Assembly: GCA_963930655.1 (NCBI GenBank)
Contig: OZ005604.1
Span: 9,434,001 to 9,498,000, forward strand
Origin: Myrica gale
Taxonomy: Eukaryota > Streptophyta > Magnoliopsida > Fagales > Myricaceae
DNA: 64,000 nucleotides
Direction of reading: 5' to 3'
Below the pieces are notes generated by a model. That model was not told the origin of the DNA, did not search any database, and saw only the letters and a list, made by a program, of their open reading frames with translations. This document shows positions 1 through 11,370 of this stretch, one piece after another (position 1 is the stretch's first letter; each line of letters starts with the position of its first letter). The translations under genes and the position numbers were made by a program.

Positions 1-1537
1 TCTTGCCATGTGGTCGAAGGGACCACAAACATCAGTATGTATTAATCCTAATACTTCTGTGGCTCTTATTCCTTTTCCTATAAAAGGACTTTTGGTCATC
101 TTTCCTTGCAAGCAGGGCTCACAGAATGGATAGGGCTCAATTTTCAGAAATTGCAATGGCCCATCCCTTACCAATTTATTTATCCTATCAATATTGGCAT
201 GACCATGTCTTAGATGCCACAAGTAGGTTGGATTAACATCCCTCTTCCTCTTAAGGGATAACACACTGGAATCATCATTCTCAACATTATTCAAAGAATT
301 ATCAACATTTAAAAGATAAAGACCATCATAAATAATTCCAGAAGCAACAAATTTATTTTGAAACTTTATAACAAGTTTTGAATTGAAAAGAAACGAAAAC
401 AAGTTTCGAAACAGAAATCAAATTTCTACGTTTTTCTGGAACATAAAGAAAGTAGTCTTCTAGAATCAAAATTCTATTATTTGATAATTCTAAACTAAAC
501 ATTCCGATGGCGGTCGCTGCAACAGTTGCACCCATCCCCATCTTAAGGATCAACTCCCCTTCATGGAGCTTTCTGGTCTCCTTGAACCCCTGCAACATAT
601 TGCAGATGTGAGATGTAGAACCAGAATCCACACGCCATGAATTAAATGGACCATCCATTAAATTCAATTCAATTACAAGCATATTAGACACACCTTCAGA
701 AGGTTTTCCCCTTTTAAGAGAAGCTAAGTAAACTCGGCAATTTCTCTTCCAGTGACCGGGCTTGCCGCAATGGAAACAATTTCCTTTGCCTTTGTTCTTG
801 TCACCTCCTTTGTTTTCTTGTCCACCTTGAACATTTTTTGCTGCCTGAAACCCCTTATTATTTTTCTTGAATTTCTTAAACTTGGGTTTCAGTTTCATAG
901 AGGCATTAGATTTCTCTGTGACCATCACGGTAAGTTTGTCCTTTTTGATGAGATCTTGAGCTGACTGCAACATATTGAGCAGCTCTGACAATGTCACACT
1001 CATCTTATTCATATTATAATTAAGGACAAATTGATTGAAAGAATCATGCAAATATGAAAGAATGACATCAACTTTTGTGTCATTATCCATCTCAGCTCCC
1101 AAAAAATCTAGTTCGTTGATGAAAGAAATCATCTTCAAGACATGATCCCGAACTGGGCTCCCTTCCACCATTTTGGTGGACATCAGATTCTTCATAGCAG
1201 TCTGCCTCGCAGATCTGCTCTGCTCTCTGAACATTTCTTGGAGATGCAACATAGTGCCTGCAGCTGTAGCTATGCCCTCACAATCTTTCTGCAAAACATT
1301 TTAGATTGAAGCCATAATATAACACTTTGCCATATTATCATCATCATGCCACTTGTTAAAGACTTTTTTTCTTTCCTTAGTGGCATTGTACAGGGCAAGC
1401 TCAGGTGTCTCAGAGGTTAGAACATAACCGATCTTATCGGCTGAGAGAACAATCATAAGATTTCTCTTCCAATCAACATAATTCGGTCCTGTCAGCCGAT
1501 TGTGATCCAGAATCCTAGCCAAAGGATTAAAAGTCAT
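1..1537 (-). pseudogene. copia gag-pol, broken (gag, zinc knuckle, protease, GAG_pre-integrase)
   Basis: The product would be the copia polyprotein, which forms the retrotransposon particle and processes itself. The start at 1537 opens a typical copia gag N terminus. The zinc knuckle CFHCGKPGHWKRNC follows, then a protease core WRVDSGSTSHIC with the catalytic DSG. Upstream of about base 350 the frame changes, and a GAG_pre-integrase segment with WHLRHGHANIDR runs to the window edge. Two lesions are visible: an in-frame TAA near 1298-1300 between ORF segments 1301-1537 and 353-1294, and a frameshift between about 350 and 450. Domain order is normal for copia. Both lesions are read directly from the sequence; loss of function is inferred. 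Confidence 0.9.
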
Positions 1538-2159
1538 TTTGAATCTGCAAAATCATTCACATATATAATTCCACTAGATTCAGATTTTTGAATAACTAAC
1601 GGTACCACCCATCCGAAAATAAACAGATATATCACATATATCACAATAATGAAAAATATAACATTTATATTTATAATATTCTAAATGGGTATTGAGAACC
1701 TCTACCTTACATTCAACAACAAATCCATTTTGGTACACATTGTACACATCTTGTAAAGGCGAATAGCTACTATTCATCAAAATTTACATCATATGTAAAA
1801 TATTTTAAAATATTTGTGATTCTCGATTTACTTTTGGCCTACCTGAATAAACACATCTTGTACTATTTTAGCACTAGCGTTTATTTGGTTTGTGCATTCC
1901 ATTATCTAAGTGTGTTCCAAATACTTGCGAGGTATGTCACTATTTTAGTAGACACTCTCACTAAGATGTAAACACTTATCTTCTCAAGAGATAAACAAGA
2001 AAAATTTACAAAATTAAAATCGGTTTTATCCATTTTGGCTTCAACCAATTTTAATAAAGTAAAACTCCTATTTATTGATAATAGAGACCATAGGAAAAAT
2101 TACTATAATTAATCCTATTTAGCACCAAAAATTGGAAGACAAATTTATATTTTTTTATT

Positions 2160-2755
2160 TTTATTTCTGTAGGTCAACCATTGACCGGTCGGACTGGTCA
2201 AACCGGTCAGATCCTTTGCCGAACCGGTCAAATCGGTTGGCTCTGGACCGGTCTTGCCCCAGACCGGTCAAACCGGCCCGCTTGGCAGTGGGCTGGGTTC
2301 ACAACTCGGCCTGCCCCAAGTTTTTTTTTTATTATTATTTTTTATGACCCAGCCCAACGTTTGCGCTGGGCTTCTGGGCCAGGTAGGGCAAAAATGCCCT
2401 ACCCGTTTGGCTCAAGCGGGCGACCCGGGCATCGCATTGCCTGGGCGCCGCTTAAGGGCCCTTGGAGAGGGAACTGTCACTGGCTGGCCACTTCCGGCAG
2501 TCCCAGGTCGGACATTGACCGGCCTTGCCATCGGTGGCCACCGCGTGGCCTACCGGCGCGCGGCTGGCTACAGTTTGAGGCTAAGAAGCCTCTCACATCC
2601 GTGTCTCACACGGGTGTGCTGGTGGTGGTCGACGGCCTTATGGCCGCCGTACCTCCACCTACTCCGGTCAGAGAGCTGCCCCAGTCATACTGGGTGCCCC
2701 TCCGGCCACTGGTGCGGCAACTGTCATCCAATGGCCGCCAGCCACACTAGTTTTT
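2160..2755. repeat. G+C-rich block in copia leader with ACCGGTC motifs
   Basis: This stretch is far richer in G+C than the AT-rich sequence on both sides. Between 2175 and 2275 it repeats ACCGGTC-type words (six or more copies). It lies in the 5' leader between LTR and gag. Open frames here on the plus strand are probably a by-product of composition. It could be acquired sequence or a leader structure. Confidence 0.6.
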
Positions 2756-2902
2756 TTACTGTTCATCACTTTTATAAAACAAAACTTTAACAGTAAATCA
2801 AATTTTGTGAATAGTAACCGTAAAAAGTTATTCACTTTTGATTCTCAATCAAAATTCAGCAAAGTTCATATAATCCAACAATTGCAATCATGTGAACCTA
2901 AA

Positions 2903-2914
2903 GCTCCGATACCA
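2903..2914 (-). other. copia primer-binding site
   Basis: On the minus strand this reads TGGTATCGGAGC, one base from the LTR end. It differs by one base from the usual initiator-Met tRNA primer site TGGTATCAGAGC. It sets the orientation of the element and the inner edge of its 5' LTR. Confidence 0.85.
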
Positions 2915-2915
2915 C

Positions 2916-3477
2916 TGATAGTTTATATGGTTAATTAAACTATAAACAATCAACATGTTTTCAATAAAACATCAACCAAGATTATGATTACAATTTCGGA
3001 TTCGATTCCATACCTGAGACAGGAATATAGGAACCTACAAACCTTAAGCCGCTTTACGATCCAATCCAAAGCTCCAGCAAATCAGAACAGCAACTCAGAT
3101 GTGTTGCCTCTTAAGGGATTTATGTCACTCTCGTTATTGGGATTTCCTTAATAGGTTCTGATGGCCAACCCCTTGAATATAACAATTATATTTATAGACC
3201 TTGTAAAAACCATAGAAAGAGCATGAGACATAGGATCTTTAGGGATCTCAAATTCCCGCCGTAGGATAGCACTGAAGAACTCTTCTTCTAATACAATTAG
3301 GGCTTCTACAAATTACAGTCAAGTCCATCAACATATTGTAATTGACCCCTGGAATTTTGAGATTATTGCAAATATGCCCCTTTACATACAATTAATTCCT
3401 TCCACCATATTATATTTCATATGAGATATTAGAACCGGATTAATCAATTTGGTTATCGAGGGCACATAATTCTAACA
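2916..3477 (-). repeat. copia 5' LTR
   Basis: On the minus strand the LTR starts TGTTAGAATTATG and ends ATAAACTATCA, giving the canonical TG...CA ends and 562 bp. The primer-binding site follows directly. The partner LTR is outside the window, so identity and age cannot be estimated. The base pattern next to it (GTTTG at 3478) would be one copy of the target duplication. Confidence 0.85.
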
Positions 3478-4617
3478 GTTTGGAACCTGTGATTTTGCCT
3501 GGATGGAAGAATTGTTTCTAAAATGGATGGAATATTTGGCCAAATTGACTTGTTGACCTAACCATTGTGCCTATTGCTCCCGACGAGTGGTAAGCTTTGA
3601 TCTCATTCGTCTTGGCTTGATCGAAGAGAAGAATGTTATAAGCAAAAAGAAGGTGGGATACAAAGGGCCCATGTCTCTCCAACATTGATAGTGTCAACAC
3701 ATTACACTTACTCCAGAATGATGAATTTATGGGGTCGACACATTGAACTAGCACCCGAGATAACAATTTCAGACTAAGTTTTATGGTGTCGACACATTGC
3801 ACTGTCTCCCAAGAGTACATTTCCAGATCAAATTTTTGATGTGTCAACACATACCATGATTTTAAAGAAAATATAGAACGATGTCAACTGCTCTTTTGTC
3901 GTGGATGCCTTTCCAACTGCTCTTTTGTTAGCTTTGAAGATCGTTGAAGTCAAAGACGGTTTAAACAGACAAAGTTAAACGAAAGATAAAAACGATTGTG
4001 CGATTACACTTGCAATTATTTCTACGACCTAACTTCTAGATAAAGAAAGTGCTTTGAAGAAGAGAGAAGATCGTACCTACCAATAAAACTTGTGATTCTT
4101 CTGCCAAAATTTAGCTTTCTACTGAGATTCTTGTCTTCCTGCACACCTTTGTGCCTTCCACTTGTTTTATTCGGATTTGTGAGCCAATCTTTAATATTTC
4201 CTTATACTCATTCTTTGTAAATACTTGAGTGCTGGGTAAACACTTGACCCTACTCGTGTGAATAGAAGAAATTCCTTGAGTTTTGGGATTTGTGAAGTGA
4301 GTTAAAGCGTAACCTCGAAAAACACTTTATAAAGGTTCCTTAGCACCCGAGAAGCTAAGTGTATTTACTATTTGAAGGATAGTGAAGGAAGCTCAAGGAA
4401 GTCAATACCCTTGGAGGTGGACGTCGGCAAGTGTTCGCCGAACCACCTAAAATCAAAATGTCATCTCTCTAACTCTATCTCTCCTTTTTACTCGTTTCAT
4501 ATCTCTCTTTATGGTGCTTTATGCCTTACAGTTATATTGTTTAAATTAACTTGAAATTTTTTTAGCTTTTATTAAAACTCAATTCACCCCCCTCTTATGT
4601 TGTTATTTAGACTTTCA
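3478..4617 (+). mobile_element. copia (SIRE-like) LTR fragment
   Basis: The 3' half matches the LTR at 32728-36318. Both have GGTGGACGT followed by GCCGAACCACCTAAAAT (4416-4453 and 36066-36111), and both end with an AATTCACCC word. No internal coding region follows, so it is a fragment or decayed solo LTR. Its upstream half (3600-3860) repeats TGTCRACACATT four times, where the related LTR carries GGTCGACCGG words. The left boundary is uncertain. Confidence 0.6.
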
Positions 4618-4639
4618 AATTTATTACACATGTACTTTT

Positions 4640-4720
4640 TCTCCATCTTTGGCTTGCTTGTACTTAAGTCATACTGTGTCACACAGTATGACTTAAGTAC
4701 AAGCAAGCCAAAGATGGAGA
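4640..4720. repeat. 81-bp perfect palindrome
   Basis: The 40-bp arms (4640-4679 and 4681-4720) are exact reverse complements separated by a single C at 4680. Arm ends are TCTCCATCTTTGG and CCAAAGATGGAGA. The symmetry stops at the next base on each side. A perfect hairpin this long with a one-base loop is rare in unselected plant DNA. It could be a real foldback insertion or a fold-back artefact of library preparation or assembly. Confidence 0.95.
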
Positions 4721-4984
4721 CATTCTAAAATCATTATTTTTATCATGTGCACTATGATTATTGTCATTGTAGTTATTTTATGATGTCACGAGCTAGTTAA
4801 GTATTTTTGTGTAGCGTTGTAAAAATTAATTACTTTCTAGACTCATAAAGGACAAGGGACAATCCATTAGAACGCATGGCAGTACAAGAGACTCTATAAT
4901 ATGTCAAGAGCATTTGAGCCTCATCAATGACAATGCTGTAAATAAATGAAGAAATGAGAGACATTTAAATCTCAGTTCTCAATC

Positions 4985-5335
4985 TCTTTTTTACTCTCAT
5001 TTTCTTTTTAACCTAGCAAACCCTACATCATATTCTCTCATTTCCTACCTTTTCTCCTCTTGGCTGCACACTACCTATTTTTTTTTATCTCCTTGGCTGA
5101 CATTTCTCCTTATTTTTTTTCTTTTTTCTTTTAGCCACATCTATCTCTTTTGTGTTTATTTTTCTCCCTTTTCTTTTAGCCGCACTTCAGACTCTCTCTC
5201 TCTCTCTCATTTTTTCTCTTTTCTCTTAGCCACATCTTTTCTTCTTTCTCTCTTTCCTCTCCACCTACTTCTTCTCTTTGATCGAATATCACTCTCTCTC
5301 TCTCTCTCTCTTATTCTCTTCTTTTATTTTCCCAT
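4985..5335 (+). repeat. CT-rich low-complexity tract with (CT)n runs
   Basis: Pyrimidine-rich sequence with pure CT runs near 5190-5206 and 5290-5311. No coding capacity. Such tracts are common in 5' leaders and LTR ends of plant gypsy elements, and the sequence downstream to 6640 fits that reading. Confidence 0.8.
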
Positions 5336-6640
5336 GGTTGCCAACATCAATTTATTTTTCAGTATTTTTTTCAGTTTCAGATTTGTTCTTTACGTTTTAT
5401 TATTCTAATATCTTGTATTTCAATTCCTCCTAGTATTTAGATTTAAGTTTCTTGCCCTTTAATTACCTGTAATTTCTATTTCACTTTTGGATTATGTTTT
5501 TGTTGTTGTTTTTTTCTTTTAGCTTGAATCTTGAGTTGTAATAAGACGATATTATTTAATCCAAGAATGTTGTGCTTTTTTTATTCATTGTTAGTTACTT
5601 TCTGTAGTTTATTTTTTCGTTATTTACTTTTAGTCATTTACTATACTGCATGTTACATTCTTAGTATATGCTTTGTGTTGAGAGCGTAATTATAGCTTCG
5701 TTGGAATGTTTTGATCTAGAGTGACGATGTAAATCCTCTAAATTGTAAAGTTAGTCAGATTAGACTTTCGAGGGTTTGATTGATTTTGCAAGTTCGGGAT
5801 TTTACATACGAAGAACGTTAGGATTCTCCAACAACGTTATCTTTACTATCTTCGTTTAATTTTCAATTTCTTTTCTTTTTTGGTGCTTTAATTGCGTTTT
5901 GAAACCGCCTAAAAATCCAAAAAATAACAATATGAACTCTGTTCAGTAAGCTTTTATTTTATTTTACATCTTCACACTCATTGAACATATGGCCGCTTTT
6001 ATATTTTCATTGTCTTTATGCGAGTTTCAAATTAGTCAATTTTCCCTGAGGAGACGATCTAGCATTTTGGGCTAATTTATACACGACAGAACTCCTATAC
6101 TTGAGATAGCCTTTGCTCTCCTCATTTTAGAGTGAGTCAAACTTATGATTTCCATTTATTTTATTTTTTCTCATATCGTCACCAAAAAAAATTCTAATAC
6201 CTTTGTGTTATTTTATCTCTATTACACCCTTTATTAGTTTTGTATTGTATTAGTGAGTCTATACTATTTAGACCTGCACCAACACCACAACTCTAAAGAA
6301 TTTTTTGCAGCCTACACGGACCACTACACCATCATGCATTACTTTACCTAATGATGCACCTAATTTTATGATTAAGCATAGGATGATGTTAGTGATACCC
6401 GTATTAGGAGAGCATTACTTGATTTGGGAAGCACTGTGAACTTGCTACCATTCTCAGTATATAAACAATTGGGGTTAGGTGAATTGAAAAGACCTCCAGC
6501 ATGCAGAAGTTTGTTGATAGATTAGTCAAGGTGCCACAAGGTTTAATTGAAATCTATTGGTTCAAGTCGACAAATTTTACTATCCAAAAGACTTTGTAGT
6601 TCTAGATATGCAACAGTCAATCTCTACTACTTACAACTTA
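5336..6640 (+). mobile_element. Ty3/gypsy (Athila/Tat-like) remnant
   Basis: Around 6043-6063 the words CCCTGAGGAGACGATCTAGC resemble the conserved 3' LTR end of Athila/Tat-type gypsy elements. A similar motif occurs in the minus-strand solo LTR at 39096-40547. A decayed protease segment follows at 6381-6640. No gag zinc knuckle, reverse transcriptase or integrase is recognisable, so this is a relic with large deletions. Boundaries are approximate. Confidence 0.5.
6381..6640 (+). pseudogene. gypsy aspartic protease fragment
   Basis: Conceptual translation gives IRRALLDLGSTVNLLPFSVY followed by KQLGLGELK, the Athila/Tat-type retroviral protease core (the catalytic D-S-G position reads D-L-G here). 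A stop interrupts the frame just after this. The downstream part (LVQVDKFYYPxDFVVLDMQ-like) continues in another frame from 6557. The fragment is too short and broken to be active. Family assignment rests on the motif pattern only. Confidence 0.7.
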
Positions 6641-7549
6641 TCTTCCATTTTCCTGTCTAAGTTTTATGTAGAACCTAAAGTCAAACTACTATTCTTTCAA
6701 GGATGTCTCCTACGTATCCAAGCCTTTTCAATTAAATCTTCAAACATATGTTTAGTTAGACTATTAGATCTTCACAGAACTTACAGTACTTCATTAACAT
6801 GAACAACACAAAAATTGTCCAACAACAAAAAATTTTGCTGCAAAAGATAATTTATACTCTAGAGAATTTTTCCACAACTATAGTAAGATTTTGAACAAAA
6901 TATCCTTTACAAATTGAGCTATATTCCATGCTACATCTACCTCTAAGTTCAACCTAACACAGAAGTAGATAAATCAACTATCATTGGCAAAATTCCAGCA
7001 ATAAATTTGCAACGTATCTTCCAGTTTCCTTAGTAAGTTTTTTAAACAATTTGATTGGATTTTGAATTTTTGATTGATGATAAAAGCTGTAAAAGTAAGA
7101 GCTACAAGTTGAAAAGCAAGAAAGGAAATGGAAAATTACAGGCTAGTTCGAGGCTAGCAACCTCCATAAACAGAAGAGAGCAATTGTCAATTCTGTCGTA
7201 ACCCTTCCACTCTGCTCCCCCAACCTATATTCCATCTAACAAACTCTTCGTGAATCACGGAAAACCTAACAGCAAAACAAAACTCAAATTGACAGCTAAC
7301 ATGGACTTGGGCCTAACCCACTATGTCACCTCTGTGCTCATATTAACTTCTAACTCCCTTTAGAGTAATAAAAAGTGTAAAAATAGCGAGATTACAACAC
7401 ATAATTAAATTGATGTTAAAAAGATTTAAGAGCCATTGGAAAGGTAAGAGTGTAAATATTTAAGAAAATTGGTAAATTAAGTTTTATAGAGTTAGAAAAC
7501 GACAATAAGGCAAATGTTGACTCCCCCTTCTCCTTTGGTAGACTCCCCC
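6641..7549. other. AT-rich interval, no gene recognised
   Basis: No coding motif, RNA gene or clear repeat boundary is visible. The last bases (about 7510-7549) may be the left half of the LINE split by the CACTA insertion, because the frame across the empty site would stay open. Confidence 0.5.
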
Positions 7550-8244
7550 CACTACAAGAAATATAGTTTTAGGTGACAAAATTTTGGGTGTCAAACCAAA
7601 TTTTGTCACCTAAAGTGAACTTTCCATGACAAAATATTAATTTTCTCACCCAAATCCATCCAGGAACACCAAAATTGTCCGGACCAGTCAAAGATATGTT
7701 CAGACGTATTTCTGGTGTGACAACATACACGCGTCGCGAATAAGTGACGATAAAAAATTGGCATAAAAATAAAATCCCGTCCAAACGAACAAGCAAACCG
7801 TTCAGACTCTCTGCAGGGTGAAAAATTTCAAATCATCGTAACTAAGTGACAATTAGAATCGTCATAATTTTTACAATGTTGTCTGAACTCTTTTTATAAA
7901 AAGTCCGAACGGATATTACCTAACGAATAATAATCGTCAGGATATAGTAACAAATTAAAAATCATCATGAACACTCAATCCAGTCCGGACGTTATCAACC
8001 ACGTTCCAACGGAAAAAATAACATCGTCCGGATGGTACGAAAAAGTTACGCACAATCATGTGGTTCCATGTTGCAAAACTTTAGACATGTGACATTGAAA
8101 CCAGCCAGACCAATAAATATCGCCCGAACAGTATAAGTTCTAGAACCTTTTTGAATCAGACATATTTAATGACGTTACATTTGATAGGGCCACGTGTTAA
8201 TATAATTGCTGAGAAGCATTTGGACGGTTCCTGGACACATTAAA

Positions 8245-9586
8245 TGTCACGCCCCGAACGCTAACCCAAAGGGGCCAATGACAGCCGCGAGCAATCCAGA
8301 AGGAAAGCCCCAGCGAACTTAACCCTACATACAGTGGAATAGAATCGAGAGAGAGACAGGCCAAAACTCATCATGACTTATCTTACATATTAGATTTCAA
8401 AAGAAGAATAGTAACTTAATTACATAACACATAGCTTTACATAACCTAAGTGACAGACCACGTCGGTCAACGGTCACCATCAACAAAATACATAAAAGTC
8501 CTTCGCACTTGGATACTTAAAGCACATCTAGCCACAAGTGACTCACCCTCACTTTCACTTTCACTTTCAGTTTTCACCTCTCCATCAACACGTACAATCA
8601 TGGTCCTCTTATTTGGACATTGCGAAGCTATGTGACCTAATCCCAATCAACGAAAACATTTAATATCATGATTACAAATTTGAGGTTCGATTTTACCTTT
8701 GGTGGCATTGGACACTTCATCTCTCCTTTTTTGTGGTTCAGTTTTGGGCTTGAGAACAGCTCATTCTTCTTTCTTCCAATTGAACCTCCATGACGTAGAG
8801 GAGCCCGAACTTTGAAGTGAACGAGTTCCTTTTCTTTTAAGCCGTCGTTCCACCTTTATTGCCATATGCACCATGTCCTCCAACTCTACGTAGTGTTGCA
8901 ACTCTACCACGTTGGCAATGTCCTGGTTCAGCCCATTCAAAAACCTCGCCATGGTAGCTTCTCTATCTTCTTCCACGTTAGCCCGAATCATGGCTATCTC
9001 CATCTTTTTGTAGTAATCATTCACGCTCCTATAACTTTGAGTAAGACTTTGTAAATTTTGATACAAGTCCCTATAGTAGTGACTTGGAACAAATCGCCTC
9101 CTCATGATGGCCATCATATCCACCAATGTCTCAATAGGCCTCTCATGGTTCCTCCTTTTGCTCATCACAAGTTGATCCCACCATATAATATCATAATCAA
9201 TAAATTCAATGACAACAAGTTTTACCTTTTTCTCCTTAGAGTAGTTATGGCACTCAAAAATCAATTCAACCTTCTTCTCTCATTCCAAGTATGCTTCAGG
9301 ATCATTCTTCCCTTAGAACGATGGGATCTTCATCTTGATGCTTCCTAGATTTCTATCAACTCCATCTCGCCATCTCGGGGCATTATATTTGTGGGCATGT
9401 TGGGCTTTTTATTTTGGGGTTACTGTTCATGCAACACTGTTCACTAGGGGTTAGTCCATGTTGTCCCACATTGCTTAGAAATAACGGACAAGTATATGCT
9501 ATTGTGACAGATGTGTTTAGAAATTTCGATGCAAATCTTCTTTTGTCCTTCGAATACACTTTCAGCATTGAGCTTACACACTTTCA
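8245..9586 (-). mobile_element. internally deleted gypsy element carrying only gag
   Basis: On the minus strand it begins TGAAAGTGTG at 9586 and ends CGGGGCGTGACA at 8245, so it has TG...CA ends. A perfect 5-bp duplication TTAAA flanks it (8240-8244 and 9587-9591). Inside is a gag segment and a short LTR 3' end related to the solo LTR at 11659. Protease, reverse transcriptase and integrase are absent. The two ends do not look like complete copies of one LTR, so it may be a deletion derivative joining parts of both LTRs. Confidence 0.65.
8450..9350 (-). pseudogene. Ty3/gypsy gag remnant
   Basis: The longest open part (9264-8761, 167 aa) matches the pattern of gypsy retrotransposon gag: an IIWWDQL segment, RRRFVPSHYY, and the LNGLNQDIANVVELQHYVEL block. 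Upstream on the minus strand to about 9340, IPSFQGKNDPEAYLEWE can be read with disruptions. Downstream near 8620-8690 a decayed zinc knuckle (C-x2-C-x3-GH-x4-C pattern) is visible in another frame. It would have formed the nucleocapsid of a particle. Frame breaks show it is inactive. Confidence 0.8.
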
Positions 9587-9949
9587 TTAAATGGTGAATG
9601 TTTAGGCTCAATGTTGTAGGCGTGTATCTGGGGACTGACGGGAAATGCTGTCGAAATTTCTAAAGCATCGGTCACAATGGTCAAGTCAATTACGTGCAGT
9701 ATGTGATATTGTAAACTTGAATGAGATATGACCTATCTCTCGAAGAAATTAGAGTTGAGTGTGAATGTCATCATTATTTGCATTATTGTTTGTATTTTCG
9801 TCTTTGAAAAACAATATGGATAAGAGCTGGATTTATGAGCCTGATAGACTTGTGGGTGTAAGTATCTTATCCCGTCAATCTTTATTAAATATTATGACTT
9901 TTAAATTTCTATGTTTAACTGAATTTTAAATTTATTGTTCTTCATTTAT

Positions 9950-11370
9950 AGCGACGTTCGAAATCAGACACGTTCGAGTTACTACACGCGGGGTTGCCTT
10001 ACTCAAAGCTTACACCAGAGCAAAGCTGACTGTCCATATCCCTGATGGACATATAAGCGGTGATGACAAGGCGTCCTTAATGCTCTCGAGTCATATTGGT
10101 GTGCTCATTCGACAACATGTCACATTTGTGACGAGTAAGTGGAAGGAGGTCCCTGACGGGGTTAAATCGTATGTGTGGAACCGAATGTTGGCAAGTATAA
10201 TTTATTAAATTTTAATTGTTGAAATTTTTTTACATTTCTAACTGTTATATATGTTAAGGATGACTTCCAACAATATTACGACTGAGTCGTGGATCGCATC
10301 ACTGTGATGTCTACGATGAACATAGAGTATAAGACGCACAAAATAGAATGTTCCAGCATTACTTGGTGTTCAATTCGAAAGAAGAGGCTTTAGGTCTCAC
10401 ATATCCCAATATGAACAAGGAAGAATACATTACGCCGTGTTGTGTTCAATTCCCAGAAGAGGCGTTAGAGCACCCGTATCCCGATATGAACAAGGAAGAA
10501 TGTACTCGTGTTTGTGATTTTTTCGCGAGCGAGGAATTTCAGGTTAAACATTTTTATTCCATTATGAACGTTTATTTTAGCTATATGCTTAATTGTGACA
10601 ACAATTGTAAATGTACAATGCATAGGAGGAGTGCAATCAACAAAGAGAATAGAGCTAAACTGGAGATTGTACACACATCGGGAGCGAGGTCCTTCCAAAG
10701 CGTTAGAGAGTTGTTAGTAAGTAATAATTTTACATTTTTATTATTTTCTATTTAAACAAATGACTTAGGTATTTTAATATGCATGTTCTATATTTCTTTT
10801 GGTGTACAGAAAAATCTAGAATCTGATGAAATTAGTCATTTGTTGCTTTATAAAAAGACGCACGAGAATGATGCATTCGTTTGCGTTTATATTTCATATG
10901 TACTAGTTTTATCTTCTTTTCTAATTTTGTGGGAAAAAGGAGGCGTTACAGTTGCAGCACGAGTCAGAGGGAAAATCATACACTAAAAAAGCGGGTTACG
11001 TGCGAGGTTTAGGCCGTTCAGTACGGTCTATTGGATCATCTTCATCAGCATCATCCGTTGATTTGTCCCAGAGATTGGAGGAGGACAGATTACAGATTGA
11101 GGAGATGAGGGCTAGACGGTTGGAATATGAAGCACTTCTGGTCAAGCGGTCAGATATGGAGCAGACGATGCGAGAACATCTGCAGATGATGGAGGAGCAG
11201 CAACGAAAGAAAGATGAGGAGCAGATGAAAATGATGGTGGAGCAGCAATGAAAAAAAGACGAAGAACACTTGAAGGTAATGCAACAACAAAGGAACCTAG
11301 TGGAACAACAAGAACGGAGGATGCAATTAATGGAGGAGCAGATGCGTGAGCAGCTGATGGAGTAGATCAG
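9950..11370 (+). pseudogene. CACTA-associated Transposase_24-like gene, decayed, several exons
   Basis: Segments in order: TRGVALLKAYTRAKLTVHIP and IGVLIRQHVTF (about 9980-10190), a DDFQQYYD block after a likely intron (10259 on), PDMNKEECTRVCDFFASEEF (10476-10540), SAINKENRAKL with GARSFQSVREL (10630-10716), LLLYKKTHEN (10838-10868), and a C-terminal coiled coil rich in E, Q, M (11080-11370). This order matches the plant Ptta/En/Spm Transposase_24 family, thought to bind subterminal repeats. A TGA lies in the DDFQQYYD block and a TGA in the coiled coil at 11249. The EEAL...P.MNKEE block is present twice in tandem (10383 and 10458). A reverse copy occurs at 31740-32727. Confidence 0.75.

Larger units (their letters stand above)
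1..3477 (-). mobile_element. Ty1/copia LTR retrotransposon, 5' part
   Basis: Reading on the minus strand there is a 562-bp LTR, a primer-binding site, a leader of about 1.4 kb, and gag-protease-pre-integrase coding sequence that runs off the left edge. Integrase, reverse transcriptase, RNase H and the 3' LTR lie outside the window. The coding part carries a stop codon and a frameshift, so this copy is not autonomous. The leader is unusually long for copia and holds a G+C-rich block. Confidence 0.9.

Noticed and set aside
2132..2790. Overlapping open frames of 178-189 codons in the G+C-rich block
   Set aside because: They overlap each other in two frames, lack recognisable domains and follow from low stop frequency in G+C-rich repetitive DNA inside a transposon leader.
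10348..10755. 135-codon frame as a stand-alone gene
   Set aside because: It is one exon-sized piece plus intron of the decayed Transposase_24-like gene, and reads into intron sequence at its end.
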